A DNA stretch of 64,000 nucleotides from Scylla paramamosain. Taxonomy: Eukaryota > Arthropoda > Malacostraca > Decapoda > Portunidae. Of the stretch, positions 27,721 through 40,588 are shown in pieces (the first letter of the stretch is position 1; every line of letters begins with the position of its first letter). A model generated the notes under the pieces. That model was not told where the DNA came from, ran no database searches, and worked only from the letters and a program-made list of their open reading frames with translations. The stretch spans positions 11,618,501-11,682,500 of the forward strand of contig NC_087152.1 in assembly GCF_035594125.1 (NCBI RefSeq). The letters run 5' to 3'. The position numbers and the translations under genes were made by a program.

Positions 27721-28325
27721 CAGTTAAAGAAATGAGTATATGTATAATCACCAGCCATCAGAACATTAAGAGGAAACATGAAGGGGAGACAACGGAAAGT
27801 GAACATGTACTTAAAAATAATATATCAGAAGCGACCAACATTTGCATCGACTGTTCCCCAAGCACTCACAAATCATGCCAGTGAATTGTACTGGTAAATA
27901 CTGGTAGATGTAAGGCTGTCGACTGTCCCAAGGCAATACGTGTTCCCAGAAAGTGGACTCAATTCTAGTATATTTTGAGTATACATTAGTGCAAACAAAA
28001 TCCCACGTGTACAGTTATTAAATGAACTCCTGCTGCTATTTCACTATAATACATATTCCATTTTCTGTTTTATATATATATATATTTTTTTTTTTTCATC
28101 ACGTTAATTGTATTCTTTATCACTGCACCTTTAATTTAACGCTTTTATTTCGTCGATTGATTCTTTTCCCGCACTTTTATGCAATATTCATAGAGTTGTG
28201 GATCGGTGTGATGGTAAATTATGCTTAGCACGAACAAAAATATGCATTTAAATCAAACATAAGTAAAAACGCTGTTGAATTATTCCTGCTATTACTTTTT
28301 TTTCTAGATTAACATTAACCATGAA
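27721..28325. other. No feature recognised
   Basis: AT-rich; short TA run (28070-28085) and poly-T (28086-28096) only. Confidence 0.45.
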
Positions 28326-28326
28326 A

Positions 28327-28327
<1 letters not shown>

Positions 28328-28419
<92 letters not shown>
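28328..28419. repeat. (AC)n microsatellite
   Basis: 46 units. Confidence 0.99.
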
Positions 28420-28420
<1 letters not shown>

Positions 28421-29057
28421 CACTGCATTATACATGGCACATTAACACTATTCTTCAACACGCCGTAACTTTTCGATGTATGATATCTAAGATAATATGG
28501 AGTAAACTCTGAAAAGATTTATGCAGTTGCTATATCATATTTCTTTGCAAGCCCACTAAAATGCGTGAGCTTACGGAGGAGGAGGAGGAAAAGTATCGTG
28601 GGTGCCACATGAAGGTGTCTGCCTCATCTGGACTCAAGGTCTTAGTGCCTCAAATTAATGACACCCTCTTCTTGACTTTCATGAGCATTTAAAAACTTCA
28701 AAGCCACAATGATCCTCCGCGCGCCACCGACGTTAATAGAGGCAGGAGCGTTGCCTAAGCACACGTAATCATTCATCACAAAATAAAATATGGAAATACT
28801 TGCTTTTATACATTCGATAAAGAGGACATGAAAGAAATTCCATGAAGTAATTACTGCAAAGATATGATGGATTGTTGCGCCGTGGGATTTTTTTTTTTTT
28901 TCTGGAGGAAGAATGAGTGATTATGGTCCATGACGCCTCGACTCGACCAGACCTGAGGACGCAGCCACTCGATGCTGATGCTCGGGGAGGCAACATCTGC
29001 GGGTGTCAGTAACGAAAAATGTGGCATATTCGGGAAACAGAGGTTGGAGATGCGTAT

Positions 29058-29058
<1 letters not shown>

Positions 29059-29095
<37 letters not shown>
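29059..29095. repeat. (AC)n microsatellite
   Basis: 18 units. Confidence 0.97.
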
Positions 29096-29097
<2 letters not shown>

Positions 29098-29154
29098 GGA
29101 TCATTCCTTCCGCAGTATTGGAAGGAAATCTAGTGTTCGGGGACCTTTTATTAT

Positions 29155-29238
29155 TCTGGCGGCGGCGGCAGCACAATCGCTCCTTGTCTCGTCAGTCAGC
29201 CTGGCAGCGCGAGGGTCGCCGCCGCCCTGCTCTCCGAT
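29155..29238 (+). other. CpG-rich patch ending in a splice-donor-like site
   Basis: GC-rich sequence with GGCGGCGGC and GTCGCCGCCGCC is followed by GAT/GTAAGTTA, a close match to a U1-type donor. TCAGTC at 29192 resembles an arthropod initiator. There is no TATA box at the expected distance and no downstream promoter element. It could be a first exon, but the support is weak. Confidence 0.2.
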
Positions 29239-29651
29239 GTAAGTTATGCTTCAGAAGGACACACTTACTACCATCCTTGGGCCGTAACTTTGGTGTGTGT
29301 GACATGTATGAGAGCGTGTAATTTCGTGTGTGATTCGCCGAGCCACAGGGACTGCCGGGAGGGCGCCGCTGCAACCATGCCGATATTTTTCTCCCTTTGA
29401 CTCGCTCAGACAAGCACGCCAAGCACACCAATGAGGGAGAGAAAAAGTTTGGTTTTCGTTTGAATAGATTGCGTATTTAACTTTCCCTGATATTTAGGGG
29501 GAGGCAGTGTAGCAAAAAGCTGAAGTGAACTGAGTCGTGAAACACAGACAGGTAAAGTTCCCTGGAGGGTGTGAGCGTCACAGCCTGGTCTGCACCTCAG
29601 CCTTAATAAGATGCGTAATGGCAAGGCGACCTGTCCATCACGGGGACCTGC

Positions 29652-29652
<1 letters not shown>

Positions 29653-29693
<41 letters not shown>
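29653..29693. repeat. (AC)n microsatellite
   Basis: 20 units. Confidence 0.97.
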
Positions 29694-29697
<4 letters not shown>

Positions 29698-29934
29698 TCA
29701 TGGGTGGTGATGGCCCGTGAATTTCATGTTTATAAATATAATACAATTTAATACATGGGCTAACAAAATGCTTTAATTAAGAGCCATGCAAAAAAATTAA
29801 GAAGAAAAGCTAATGCAATAGATGAAAGTATTTTTGCCAGACCATATTCTTCATTCTATTAAACATTTTCTAGAATGTCACATCACTACTTTGGGGAAGT
29901 TTGTCTTGTAAACCCCATGTACGCGAGTGCGCGC

Positions 29935-29936
<2 letters not shown>

Positions 29937-30014
<78 letters not shown>
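29937..30014. repeat. (GA)n microsatellite
   Basis: 39 units; AT-rich low complexity (TTTTTT, AAT units) follows to 30120. Confidence 0.98.
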
Positions 30015-30017
<3 letters not shown>

Positions 30018-30120
30018 ATTTTTTTTATTTTAGTTTTTTTTTCACAATTCCTCTCGCTCAAAAAGAACAATACATAAAAAAAATAATAATAATAATAATT
30101 AGAGAAGGAAAAGAAATAAA

Positions 30121-31600
<1,480 letters not shown>

Positions 31601-31601
31601 T

Positions 31602-31800
31602 TTAACCTTTTCATTGTTAAACAGTTTTCTAATAATGATATAGGTACAACTCTACATTTTTTTTTCTGCACAACAGTTTTTCTTCAGATAGTTACCTAAC
31701 CAAAAAGACAAGATTTGCTTAATTTCTCTGTGCCCATGCAAACAAATATTCCGGTGCTCTGAACGTCAATAAAGAATGAGCGTGAGAGTAAGACGGTTAA
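31602..31800. mobile_element. TTAA-flanked repeat, second member (candidate)
   Basis: Left end TTAACCTTTTCATTGTTAAA matches the family motif seen at 4494 and 25336. A TTAA with CCGTCTTAC on the - strand at 31800 could be the right end, giving a 199-bp element similar in size to the 25336-25543 copy. The right end is a poor match. Confidence 0.35.
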
Positions 31801-32515
31801 AGCAGGAAAATGTACAAAAAGTGACTGGAGAACTTTGTGTTATTATGACAGGCCCCTTCCAAGAGTAATATTCAGGTAACATGCATGAAATTGCTGAAAG
31901 TTAATATGTCATAACTTTTATTATTAAGGTTGTGGAAGGAGCGTTGTTGTCTCGTTCACTCGTTCATTTCTTCAAGTTTCGCTCATCACTTCCACCAACA
32001 TGACTTATCAGGGTATTCTAACAAAGCCTTCGTATTATTCTCAACTTCGTATTTCTTGACAGCTTTATTGAAGAGTTTTACTTCCATGTTTAATCTTCTC
32101 ATCTCCGGAAGCTGTGTAGCGAATCAGCAACTTTCGCTTCAATAATTACCATGAAGCTCTTCTTAAATTTTACGGATATTGTTAATTAGTTTCCGTATTC
32201 CTCATTTTCATCGTTCCTAATCACGTAGGCCAGAAAACAGTTAAGCAGATCCTTCAGCTTCCTTTATAAATTATAGAAGCTTTCTAAATTACTGCGCACT
32301 TTATTTACATGCACTCATGAAATATAACAGGCAAAAAGAACACAAAATTACTTAACAAGCTGAACTATTCATGGACCAACCCAGCACTTCTGAATAATTC
32401 TAGATGACAAAAACTAACTAACCCTGGAAAGACGGTCCTCTTAAACGTCCCAGAAACAGAATATAATTTAATCAACCCTAGTAACAACACAATCTATCAC
32501 TTAAACATCCTAAAA
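31801..32515. other. No feature recognised
   Basis: AT-rich mixed sequence with a 71-codon + frame (31930-32145) lacking any known motif. Confidence 0.4.
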
Positions 32516-32600
32516 AAAAAAAAATAAATAAATAATAAATAAAATAAATAAATAAAATAAGATAAAAAAAATAAATAAATAAAACTAAATAAATAAAAAC
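32513..32600 (+). repeat. (AAAT)n low-complexity tract
   Basis: Poly-A then AAAT/AATA units with a few changes. Confidence 0.93.
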
Positions 32601-32932
32601 TAAAGGGCATAACAGACACCCACTGACGCAAAGCCGCCACGAGAGAGCCAATTCCTCACCATCTCACTTACCCAATGACACCAGGTACTCAATGCTCCCT
32701 CCGTCCACTCTCGCGCCCATGCCCACGCTCGCGACACCTCAACATCATTATTAACACGCCAACACAGATCAAATTAGTTTCTTGCGCTAGAATGCTCCCG
32801 ATAACAGCACGCTTCACAATTACATCTCATTATTTATACAAAGTGGTTGGAATTACTGGCAAATTTTCTGTTTAATCTCGAGAGAGGAATAATCTTGACG
32901 TTCCTCTCTGGAGTTGAAGGCTATGCAATTAT

Positions 32933-32934
<2 letters not shown>

Positions 32935-33008
<74 letters not shown>
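32935..33008. repeat. (CT)n microsatellite
   Basis: 37 units. Confidence 0.98.
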
Positions 33009-33011
<3 letters not shown>

Positions 33012-33162
33012 ACATTACAAGAACAAAACAGACCAGCAATAAAAACAGAAACAAGCACCAAACCTGCACCGTGAGTCTTCCTTCTCCACAGGGCGAGGCA
33101 CAACAGTTGTCACGCGTACTCACCTGAGGAGGGAAATGATTATATTGGGGCAGGTAACATTG

Positions 33163-33164
<2 letters not shown>

Positions 33165-33256
<92 letters not shown>

Positions 33257-33258
33257 GA
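33165..33258. repeat. (GA)n microsatellite
   Basis: About 45 units with one T interruption near 33254. Inverted relative to the CT tract 156 bp to the left. Confidence 0.98.
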
Positions 33259-33469
33259 GAGAAAAAGTTCATGTTGTGCAATAATAATGATACATGACTA
33301 TGATGATGAATATCGGCTCTAGTTCTATTTCGCGTCCTCTTTCCCACGTGTTGACGAACGGATTTTCATTCACTTCGCGGACACAATTGCCAGCGCGCGA
33401 CTTGCATAACGGGTTGCATTCTAAACTGAAAAATCAAAAGGAAGGCAGAAATTGCATAAATCGACTTTT

Positions 33470-33558
33470 TTATCCCCTTTTTTCTTCTAGATGATTATAA
33501 TGGCTATATACATTCTTATTACTACGCGAAAACTTACATATCGCAGTGAAAGGGTTAA
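33470..33558 (-). mobile_element. TTAA-flanked CCCTTTCACTGC repeat, one end
   Basis: On the - strand it starts TTAACCCTTTCACTGCGATA at 33558, identical to the 17.2 kb copy from CTTTCACTGCGATATG onward. The other end is not found. Confidence 0.45.
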
Positions 33559-33559
33559 T

Positions 33560-34035
33560 TAAACTGCATACTCAATTTACGACTATATGAACCAAATACA
33601 CGGACGAAGACAACAATATTCATCACCCTTAGAATCAATAATATACGCTTAGAAGTCCAAACTAAAGTCATTTCCTCGCCCGCCAGCCTGTCTCCCGCTA
33701 TGCCCTCTCCTGCACCTCCTCTCCCTTCCCACCATAGCTAACAATAGTTCATAATTAAGATATTTCCGGAGCGCGTTTCGACCTTCCTCGCTGCCGCAGC
33801 CGAAGAGAAAAGAAGGAAAAATGGCACACTTACGTCTTCTTTTGGCTTTCATGAGCCAGTAACACTAAAAATAGAGCCAAATTAAGCTACGGTAACATAT
33901 CCTCCATGCCGGGATTTACTTTATTTCGGGTCAGATTATGCCCATATTACGTTTGCCTTTGCGTAAAATTTTCATAGTCGCTTTTAAAACCCAAAGGGGC
34001 ATCAGAATATTTATAGAGACATGGAGGTAAGTTGG
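33560..34035. other. No feature recognised
   Basis: Mixed sequence. A 67-codon - frame (33649-33852) is Arg/Gly-rich and without a known motif. Confidence 0.4.
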
Positions 34036-34057
34036 TGGTGGTGGTGGTGGTGGTGGC
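34034..34057 (+). repeat. (GGT)n microsatellite
   Basis: About 8 units. Confidence 0.95.
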
Positions 34058-34114
34058 TGTGATGCTGATTTTCTTATATTTCCTTCATAGTTGTAGTCAA
34101 TCAAAACTTTACCT

Positions 34115-34300
34115 CATCTAATGCTATAATTATAGCCTTATGTTCACTAATGGTTTCGTAAGGTAACAACAAAAAAAACTGGTAAACTTGATCACCTTTT
34201 ATATTTTCTTTACAATCAAAATGTTATAAGTATACTTCTATGTTCACGAATAGTCTCGTAAGGGAACAAAAAGAAAATCACCTGTACAAAGCACAATACG
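34115..34300 (+). repeat. Two-copy tandem repeat, about 105 bp
   Basis: TATAATTATA-CC-TATGTTCACTAATGGT-TCGTAAGG-AACA near 34122 is repeated with a few changes near 34224 (TATAAGTATACTTCTATGTT and TCGTAAGGGAACA). Confidence 0.65.
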
Positions 34301-34423
34301 TACTTCCCAGGAACACCGGTAATCTGAACGAGGCAACAGCAACATCAACACACCAGAATGAATACAGATGCAAACACGACCGGAATAACAAATGCTTCGT
34401 GTCATTTCAACAGGCTTACGCAT

Positions 34424-34567
34424 ATTCCCTCTCTCAATCTCCCGTTTTCTCTTTCCGGTCTAGTCTACTCGCTGTTTGTAATTATCTTCCTAAAGGCTTA
34501 CATAATTATGTTTTCTCTATCTCCCTCTATCAATCTCCTACGTCTTTCTAGTTTGGTCTCCACTCGA
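34424..34567 (+). repeat. Two-copy tandem repeat, about 95 bp
   Basis: CTCTCTCAATCTCCCG...TCTAGTCTACTCG (34430-34472) and CTCTATCAATCTCCTA...TAGTTTGGTCTCCACTCG (34523-34566) are diverged copies of the same unit. Confidence 0.55.
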
Positions 34568-35260
34568 GATTGTGGTTTTAATGATCCTTCTATATCTGTT
34601 CCTGTTTTGCGTCATTCTTTCACGTATTCCTTTCCCTCTCATATCTTGCAGGTTGCCATCTTTCCATCTTGACCTCGCTCTTCCTCGTCCTCGGTTTCTT
34701 ATCGCATCCATTTCTATTACCTGTCTTGCTAAATTATATATCTTCCTTCGTTTTCTATCATCTGGTGACTGAACTATTAGAAATTTTGTCTCTTCAACAT
34801 TCTTTCCCATTTCAATGACTGACGGATCACAAAGTATATTAATTTTGTACCCAGTCCCTTCCCGTCACTCTGTTAATCCATCCATGCATAATTTCTAGCA
34901 CGTCCACCTTTCTTTCCTCCGTTTTCTTCAATGGTGCAGCTTCCAGCCCATACGTCATAGCAGGCCTTACTTCTGCTTCATGTACAGTCGCGGTCATAAG
35001 TTGTGTTTTGTATCGTTGCCATGATGAATCGTAATCAGCTCAGATTTCTCGCCCACCCCTCGCCGGCACCTCGCTCCGTTGTTCAAACCTTCGAATCTGA
35101 GCTAATTACGGTTCATCATAGCGACGAAACAGGACAAAACTTATCACCGTGACTGTACCTCGCCCTTCAGCCAAATCGGGACTCAACTGCCATACGTATG
35201 CATGACACCTTTTACCAGTTATTCCACCTAGACTACATTTGACGGGCCCAAACATGATAA
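34538..35260 (-). mobile_element. LINE (non-LTR retrotransposon) 3' reverse-transcriptase fragment, degenerate
   Basis: The - strand encodes the C-terminal end of a LINE reverse-transcriptase polyprotein, broken by stops and frame changes. At about 34967-34900 it reads RPAMTYGLEAAPLKK then TEERKVDV. At 34699-34655 it has an Arg/Gly run followed by SRWKDG, and at about 34615-34590 RNRYRRII. These three blocks, in this order, are the usual end of RTE-like and related LINE ORFs in arthropods: the (V)RPAxxYG motif, then the RGRPxxRWxD block, then DRxxWRxxI. Upstream, at 35250-35215, a WNNW-KV-like block matches the segment normally found just before. The region 34985-35155 is a later MITE insertion; ignoring it and one TA, the frame is continuous across the site. 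The element is dead: a stop lies in the WNNW block and more stops lie between 34900 and 34810. The clade call is tentative. Confidence 0.8.
34983..35157. mobile_element. Tc1/mariner-type MITE, 171 bp, flanked by TA
   Basis: Two 62-bp inverted repeats (34985-35046 and 35094-35155) surround a 47-bp centre. The left end begins CAGTCGCGGTCATAAGTT, and the right end on the - strand begins CAGTCACGGTGATAAGTT. The repeats differ at 10 of 62 positions by eye. TA lies directly outside each end (34983-34984 and 35156-35157), the target-site duplication of the Tc1/mariner superfamily. There is no coding capacity. It interrupts the LINE fragment and is therefore younger. Confidence 0.9.
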
Positions 35261-35629
35261 ACTGGGAGGGTTGGTGTCAGGAAAGGTATCTAGCTGTAAG
35301 AACTCTGTCAAAATCAGTCCTTCTATGAATTTCTTACCTTAGGTCACTCAACTCCAAGCCTGTGAAAGGTGACCTACATCCTTCAGTCTCCCTATTGCTG
35401 GTGCTGTCCTCTGTCCTTCCCCTGTCCTCATCAAATTTCTCGTTAATCATCCTTCCCCGTTAACTCCTTCCTAATGACCGTTACCTTGCCTTCATTATCT
35501 TCATCCGTGCCCCTTCTTTGCCATCCTGTCTCCCCTTCTTATGGTGCTCTTCATTCTGTCTTCTCGTCTTCCTTTGATCTCTCTCTCCCTTCTTTGATGC
35601 ATTATGCTCTCCTTAACTCTCCATCCCAC
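35261..35629. other. Pyrimidine-rich interval, nothing recognised
   Basis: CT-rich on the + strand from about 35390. A 62-codon - frame (35501-35689) is Arg/Glu/Lys-rich owing to composition. Confidence 0.45.
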
Positions 35630-35860
35630 TCTCTTTAAGATCAATTTGTTTCTGTCTTCTTCGTATATTCTTGCTTTATGCTCCAACACAGGGATATTTG
35701 TAGTCCATGCATTATTTGTTTCCGAGTAAAATTCCTCTCTATCTCTTATCTCCTTAAAATAAATTTGTTTCTGTCCTTTTGTGTGTATTCATTTTTCTAT
35801 GCTCCATCTCATCAATTGTTTCTAAGTAAAATCCACGCAAGCCTATCTTATTCTTTAAAT
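35630..35860 (+). repeat. Two-copy tandem repeat, about 118 bp
   Basis: TTTAAGATCAATTTGTTTCTGT...TTTATGCTCCA...GTTTC-GAGTAAAATTCC is followed by CTTAAAATAAATTTGTTTCT...CTATGCTCCA...GTTTCTAAGTAAAATCC in matching order. Confidence 0.7.
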
Positions 35861-36079
35861 TTACGATGTATTCTAGTATCTACGTACAATGTTTGTGTGT
35901 ATCTTCAGTTTTTTTTTTTCAGGACTGAGTCAAGCTCGCAGTGTCCTGTCTCTCAATACAAGTTTATCATACTGTTATATGAATATATGCATACCTTTTA
36001 TATCCACCACTGTGTGATTAAAGTATTCTAATAATCTACGGCTCTATTTAAAGACTAACAACACCCTTATCACCCCTCC

Positions 36080-36083
<4 letters not shown>

Positions 36084-36147
<64 letters not shown>
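36084..36147. repeat. Compound (CT)n-(GT)n microsatellite
   Basis: 17 CT units followed immediately by 15 GT units. Confidence 0.97.
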
Positions 36148-36149
<2 letters not shown>

Positions 36150-36221
36150 AAGCAGCGAGACAGTGAATACCTTCCCTGCGGTGTGTCTACAAGAAAGCAA
36201 TAGAAACCTCGACCTTCCGGC

Positions 36222-36262
36222 TCCACCACCACCACCACCACCACCACCACCACAACCACCAC
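36222..36262 (+). repeat. (CCA)n microsatellite
   Basis: About 12 units with one AAC interruption. Confidence 0.96.
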
Positions 36263-36379
36263 CAGCCCGCTGCCAACGACCTGAAATGGCAGCAAAACGC
36301 GAAATATTTCTTTTATGTCCAGACAGCGCGTGTCCAGATTAAACCATCCAGCAGCGCCGCAACCCTTCCTCCTCCCCGC

Positions 36380-36790
36380 GACAGAACAGAATCAATATCC
36401 AACACAACGAATACTGAGCTTGAAAAATGGTGGAAAAATGGACTATGGCTTTATAATAAATGTACATGATACTGAGAGAAAGGAAGGAAAATCAGATGCG
36501 ATGTTATAATTCCTGAAAAAAAAAACTACGGGATAATGTAAATATTCAACATAACGAATACAGGGTTTGGAAAAAAAAAAAAACGAAGGAAAATTGACTA
36601 CGCAACGTGATGGCTATACAATAAATAAATACAGTATAATACTCGCAAAAAGGAAGAAAATTCAGACGCGATATTATTATTATTTCTCAAGAACCACAGA
36701 GCAAAGAGAGTATTTCAAAATATTTCAAGACAACGATTACAGAAAGGATAAGAAAAGGAACTGACAAATGACCATCGCATCGTGACTATA
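36380..36790 (+). repeat. Tandem repeat, unit about 150 bp, 2-3 copies
   Basis: ATATTCAACA-AACGAATAC near 36394 and 36540 starts each unit. Each continues through a GG-AAAA run, GGCTATA-AATAAAT, a CAGTATAATACTC-like block and GGAAGAAAATTCAGA-GCGATATTAT. A third, more diverged copy follows from about 36715. Confidence 0.75.
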
Positions 36791-36879
36791 TAAAAATCAC
36801 CAATTCCAGCAACATTTATTTAAGTTAGGTAAAGTAAAAGAGCGTAACATAACGTAATCTCTATCAATTTAAACTCAAC

Positions 36880-37207
36880 ATACCATAACCAAACCAAATC
36901 AACCCAAGCTAAATCAACCTAACCTAACCTAAAGTAACCTAACCAAACCATACCCAACATAACTAACCTAACCTAACCTAACCAAACTAAATTAAACCTA
37001 ATCGACCCTAACATACTTAACCCCTACTCTTAACCTAACCTAACCACACCTGACTGACGCATCTTATTCAGTCTAACCTAACTCCACCTGACCTGACCTG
37101 ATTCATTTAAGCTAACCTAATCTAACCTAACTAGACAATAATTTAACTTGATCTTACTCAACCTAACGCAACAAATCAAACGTAACATAACGAAACCTAA
37201 CACAGCC
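36880..37207 (+). repeat. Degenerate telomere-like (CCTAA)n array
   Basis: Repeated AACCTAACCTAACC with many single-base variants, such as AACCAAACC, CACCTGACC and TAACCTAATC. The cleanest runs lie at 36916-36932, 36964-36983 and 37043-37053. The complementary strand is TTAGG, the telomere repeat of most arthropods. It is embedded in other repeats and ends inside the window on both sides, so it is interstitial here. Confidence 0.8.
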
Positions 37208-37469
37208 TATTGAATATAACAAAAGCCTGAACTTCACGTGGAGAAGAGAGAGAGAAAGAAAAAAAAACAGGAAAGAAAAACACGAAATCAGACAAGAAAG
37301 TTCCAATACCTCAAAAGGGGGCGAGAGGCAGGCAGGCGGTAAGATCTCTTATTGCGGGAGACTCAAATTGGGACGCCAGAAAGAAAATGAAATAAGAAAA
37401 ACGGCCTGGCTAGGAGAACTTGTGGCAAAGGAGGAGGAATAGTAGTTTCAACTTTTCTCGTGGTGCTGG

Positions 37470-37542
37470 TGGAGGAGGAGGAGGAGGAGGAGGAGGAGGA
37501 GGAGGAGGAGGAGGGAGGAGGAGGGAGGAGGAGGAGGAGGAG
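37470..37542 (+). repeat. (GGA)n microsatellite
   Basis: About 24 units with two GGGA phase shifts. Confidence 0.98.
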
Positions 37543-37688
37543 CAGGAAGGGATAACGGGGACGAGCAAGAGTGCCGTGTGAGGGATTAGAACCCGAGGCT
37601 GGAGAGTGAAAGGGTGAAGTGAATCAGGCCACCAAGGCAGCTTCTGTGAATGCGAAATGAGGACCGGCGATCACAGGCCAGGCAGCAG

Positions 37689-37796
<108 letters not shown>

Positions 37797-37910
37797 TTAC
37801 TGTAAGTTTTCAAAACATTTACGTATGTTAAGTATGTTTTAACTTCATATGTTTGTGTGTTTAATCATAAAATATTCTGTTGTGTTTTCAATGCGTAAGC
37901 TGCAGTTTAA

Positions 37911-37913
<3 letters not shown>

Positions 37914-37997
<84 letters not shown>

Positions 37998-38003
37998 TGT
38001 GTG
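37914..38003. repeat. (GT)n microsatellite
   Basis: About 40 perfect units to 37994, then GTTTGTGTGTG. Confidence 0.98.
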
Positions 38004-38041
38004 ATACAATAACTCATGGAACGTACACAATACATACATGC

Positions 38042-38063
38042 ATACACACACACACTCACACAC
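38042..38063. repeat. Short (AC)n tract
   Basis: About 10 imperfect units, inverted relative to the GT tract just to the left. Confidence 0.9.
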
Positions 38064-38163
38064 GAAAAAAAGACAGAGTATACAAAGCTACAACAATATA
38101 TGATTCCGTGATACGAATGCATGGACAAAAGATTGGAAGGGAGGGAAAAAGAAGGAAGGGAAA

Positions 38164-38269
<106 letters not shown>

Positions 38270-38340
38270 ACAGGTATGTAAAATTCACAAAGAGACACGA
38301 ACACAGGCAACATGACAGGCAGGCAACTGGGCATATGCAG

Positions 38341-38371
38341 CGAAACAAAACAAAACAAAACAAAACAAAAA
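38341..38371 (+). repeat. (AAAAC)n tract
   Basis: Six AAAAC units. Confidence 0.95.
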
Positions 38372-38471
38372 AAGAGACGGTATTGGAATGAAAGTTTTTA
38401 CCTAGTGACGTGAAATGTGGTGAAGAGGAGGGAGGTGAGACGCGCAGACACCTAACTCAACTGTGGAGGGT

Positions 38472-38501
38472 GGAGGAGGAGGAGGAGGAGGAGGAGGAGG
38501 A
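38472..38501 (+). repeat. (GGA)n microsatellite
   Basis: 9-10 units. Confidence 0.96.
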
Positions 38502-38610
38502 AGGGGGGAGACCAACCCATTCATCTCTATCGTTTTGTGCTGATTCACTTTCGTCGCAACGCGTGTGTAGGTGATGGAAGGAAACGTGGTAGAAGTGCAG
38601 GTCAGGTCAC

Positions 38611-38688
38611 CAGAGAGAGAGAGAGAGAGAGATGGAGGAGAGAGAGACGAGGAGAGAGAGAGAGGAGAGAGAGAGAGAGGAGAGCGAG

Positions 38689-38782
<94 letters not shown>
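38611..38782. repeat. Heavily interrupted (AG)n microsatellite
   Basis: Repeated GGAG, ACGAG and GCGAG interruptions in the left half and clean AG in the right half. Similar GGAG/ACGAG interruptions mark the 38.2 kb tract, so the two may share an origin. Confidence 0.95.
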
Positions 38783-38785
<3 letters not shown>

Positions 38786-40395
38786 TATATTCTGAATATT
38801 CGGTAGGAAGGAGAGATGACAACTACATACCTGAAGTGTGGATAAAATATAGAAGGACAGAAACAGACAAACCTGCGAATGTTGAGCAGGATTTCAGTGG
38901 TGTCATGTAAAGCCACATCCATTTATTAAATTTTTTGTAGAATTTGGAAAAGAATGTGGTGGGTTTGGTGGGTATATTTGTGTAACGCTATAGATTACTG
39001 TAGAATTTTCCAGTACATTTCCAGCTCATTTTTTGTATACGTATAAAGAACCTGTGGAATTTTGTACAAATATCCCTAAAATTCCATTCTATAAAAATTC
39101 TGTCAAAGTATGTGTTACTCAAAACCACTTGACAAATTAAATAGATTTCAAGGCATTATGGGAGCCCTTTTAATTACTATCGTTTAATTACAATCACAAT
39201 TACCATCATTATCACTGTCATTATCAGCAGCACAACTGGCAGCACTGTTCCATAGTTGTCCTGCTGCTTCAGGCCACACGCATCTTAGATTAAGTTTGTG
39301 CTTTCATTTAACACTTTGCCGTCCTTGTTCAGTCGCCATTTGATGTTAAAAAGTTCATATATTATACCTACGACATTCTAATTACGTATGGCAGAAATTA
39401 ATATTCATAGCGTAATTGATGCCCACTGTAATTACAACTGTGTTCAAGTATGACAGGAATATATTACGTGCACACAATATGTTTCCTGTCACACTTGTAT
39501 TCTTTATGGTGTGTTACCCAATGTTACCGTCATAATATAGCATAAAATAAATCACTAAATAAACAAATCAGTACATATACAGAAGTAAATGAATGTCACC
39601 ACGTACCTCAGTCTGACGAGGCACCGCGTACCAACTTGTACAAACAGATGCATGGGAGATTTCAACACCAAGAATAAGGACTCAAGCCATGCCAAATGAG
39701 TTTTATCTCCCTGGTTTTGTGTTCCTGCCGTATCACCTGTAAGAGACAAATGTATCTGTTGGAGCTTCATGAATATAGTAAGGATTTCTTATCTATATTC
39801 ATATCCATATTTATAAGACATATTATCACACTTTCGATGACTGACAATTTTTCTTCCATAATCAGTTACAACTATTTCGATACTTACATTTTTACTACAC
39901 AGAGTAAGAAACAATATAACACCGGTCTCTAAAACCCATATTAGTTACTTATATCAACCATTTATCCTGTCTCTTTTTCTTTGTGTGTGCGTTCAAGCAA
40001 AAGTTTTCTTATAGTGAATGTTAACAAAGGGACAACCAAAGCAATAAAAGTTGAAGCAAAGGAATAAAAGTTAAACCAATCACTATTATTTTCATATTCC
40101 AGCACGTGACCCGCACTCTCAACCTCGCCCACCTGGTATCGTCACCGCGTCAGGTATTAGACAGGCGGCGACATGCCTATTGACGAAAATAAATACAGTA
40201 TTTAGAAATTATATACATTTTCTCGTCGCAAAAGTTTCCACTCCACTCGCTCTTGTATGACTTCCCTGGCATTATATAACTCCTCGGACTACGCTGAGTG
40301 CAATGATCAGGCTGCCCTTGAAAATGTCAATACAGTCCCCCCACTGACTACTCCATGAACAGATTGACATTATTGTCATTATTGTTGCTGCTGTT
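38783..40395. other. Longest microsatellite-free interval; nothing recognised
   Basis: AT-rich. A TTTAACACTTTGCCGTCC site at 39308 resembles the TTAA-family ends, but the match is too short to call. Frames reach only 78 codons. Confidence 0.45.
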
Positions 40396-40412
40396 GTTAT
40401 TGTCAGTAGGAA

Positions 40413-40436
40413 TAGTAGGAGTAGGAGTAGGAGTAG

Positions 40437-40486
<50 letters not shown>

Positions 40487-40516
40487 AGTAGTAGTAGTAG
40501 TAGTAGTAGTATGTAG
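40413..40516 (+). repeat. (GTA)n microsatellite, imperfect at left
   Basis: GGAGTA units at 40418-40440, then about 25 GTA units with breaks at 40485 and 40512. Confidence 0.97.
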
Positions 40517-40588
40517 TAGAGAAAGGTGGTTCGGAAAACACGAACTAAAGGTTGAAAACTGACTAGATTCGGCGCTCGTGTTTTCATT

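Noticed and set aside
36880..37207. True chromosome end
   Set aside because: The array is degenerate and continues into unrelated repeats on both sides, so this is not a terminal telomere.
39308..39330. TTAACACTTTGCCGTCC as another TTAA-family end
   Set aside because: Only a short partial match to CCCTTTCACTGC and no second end.
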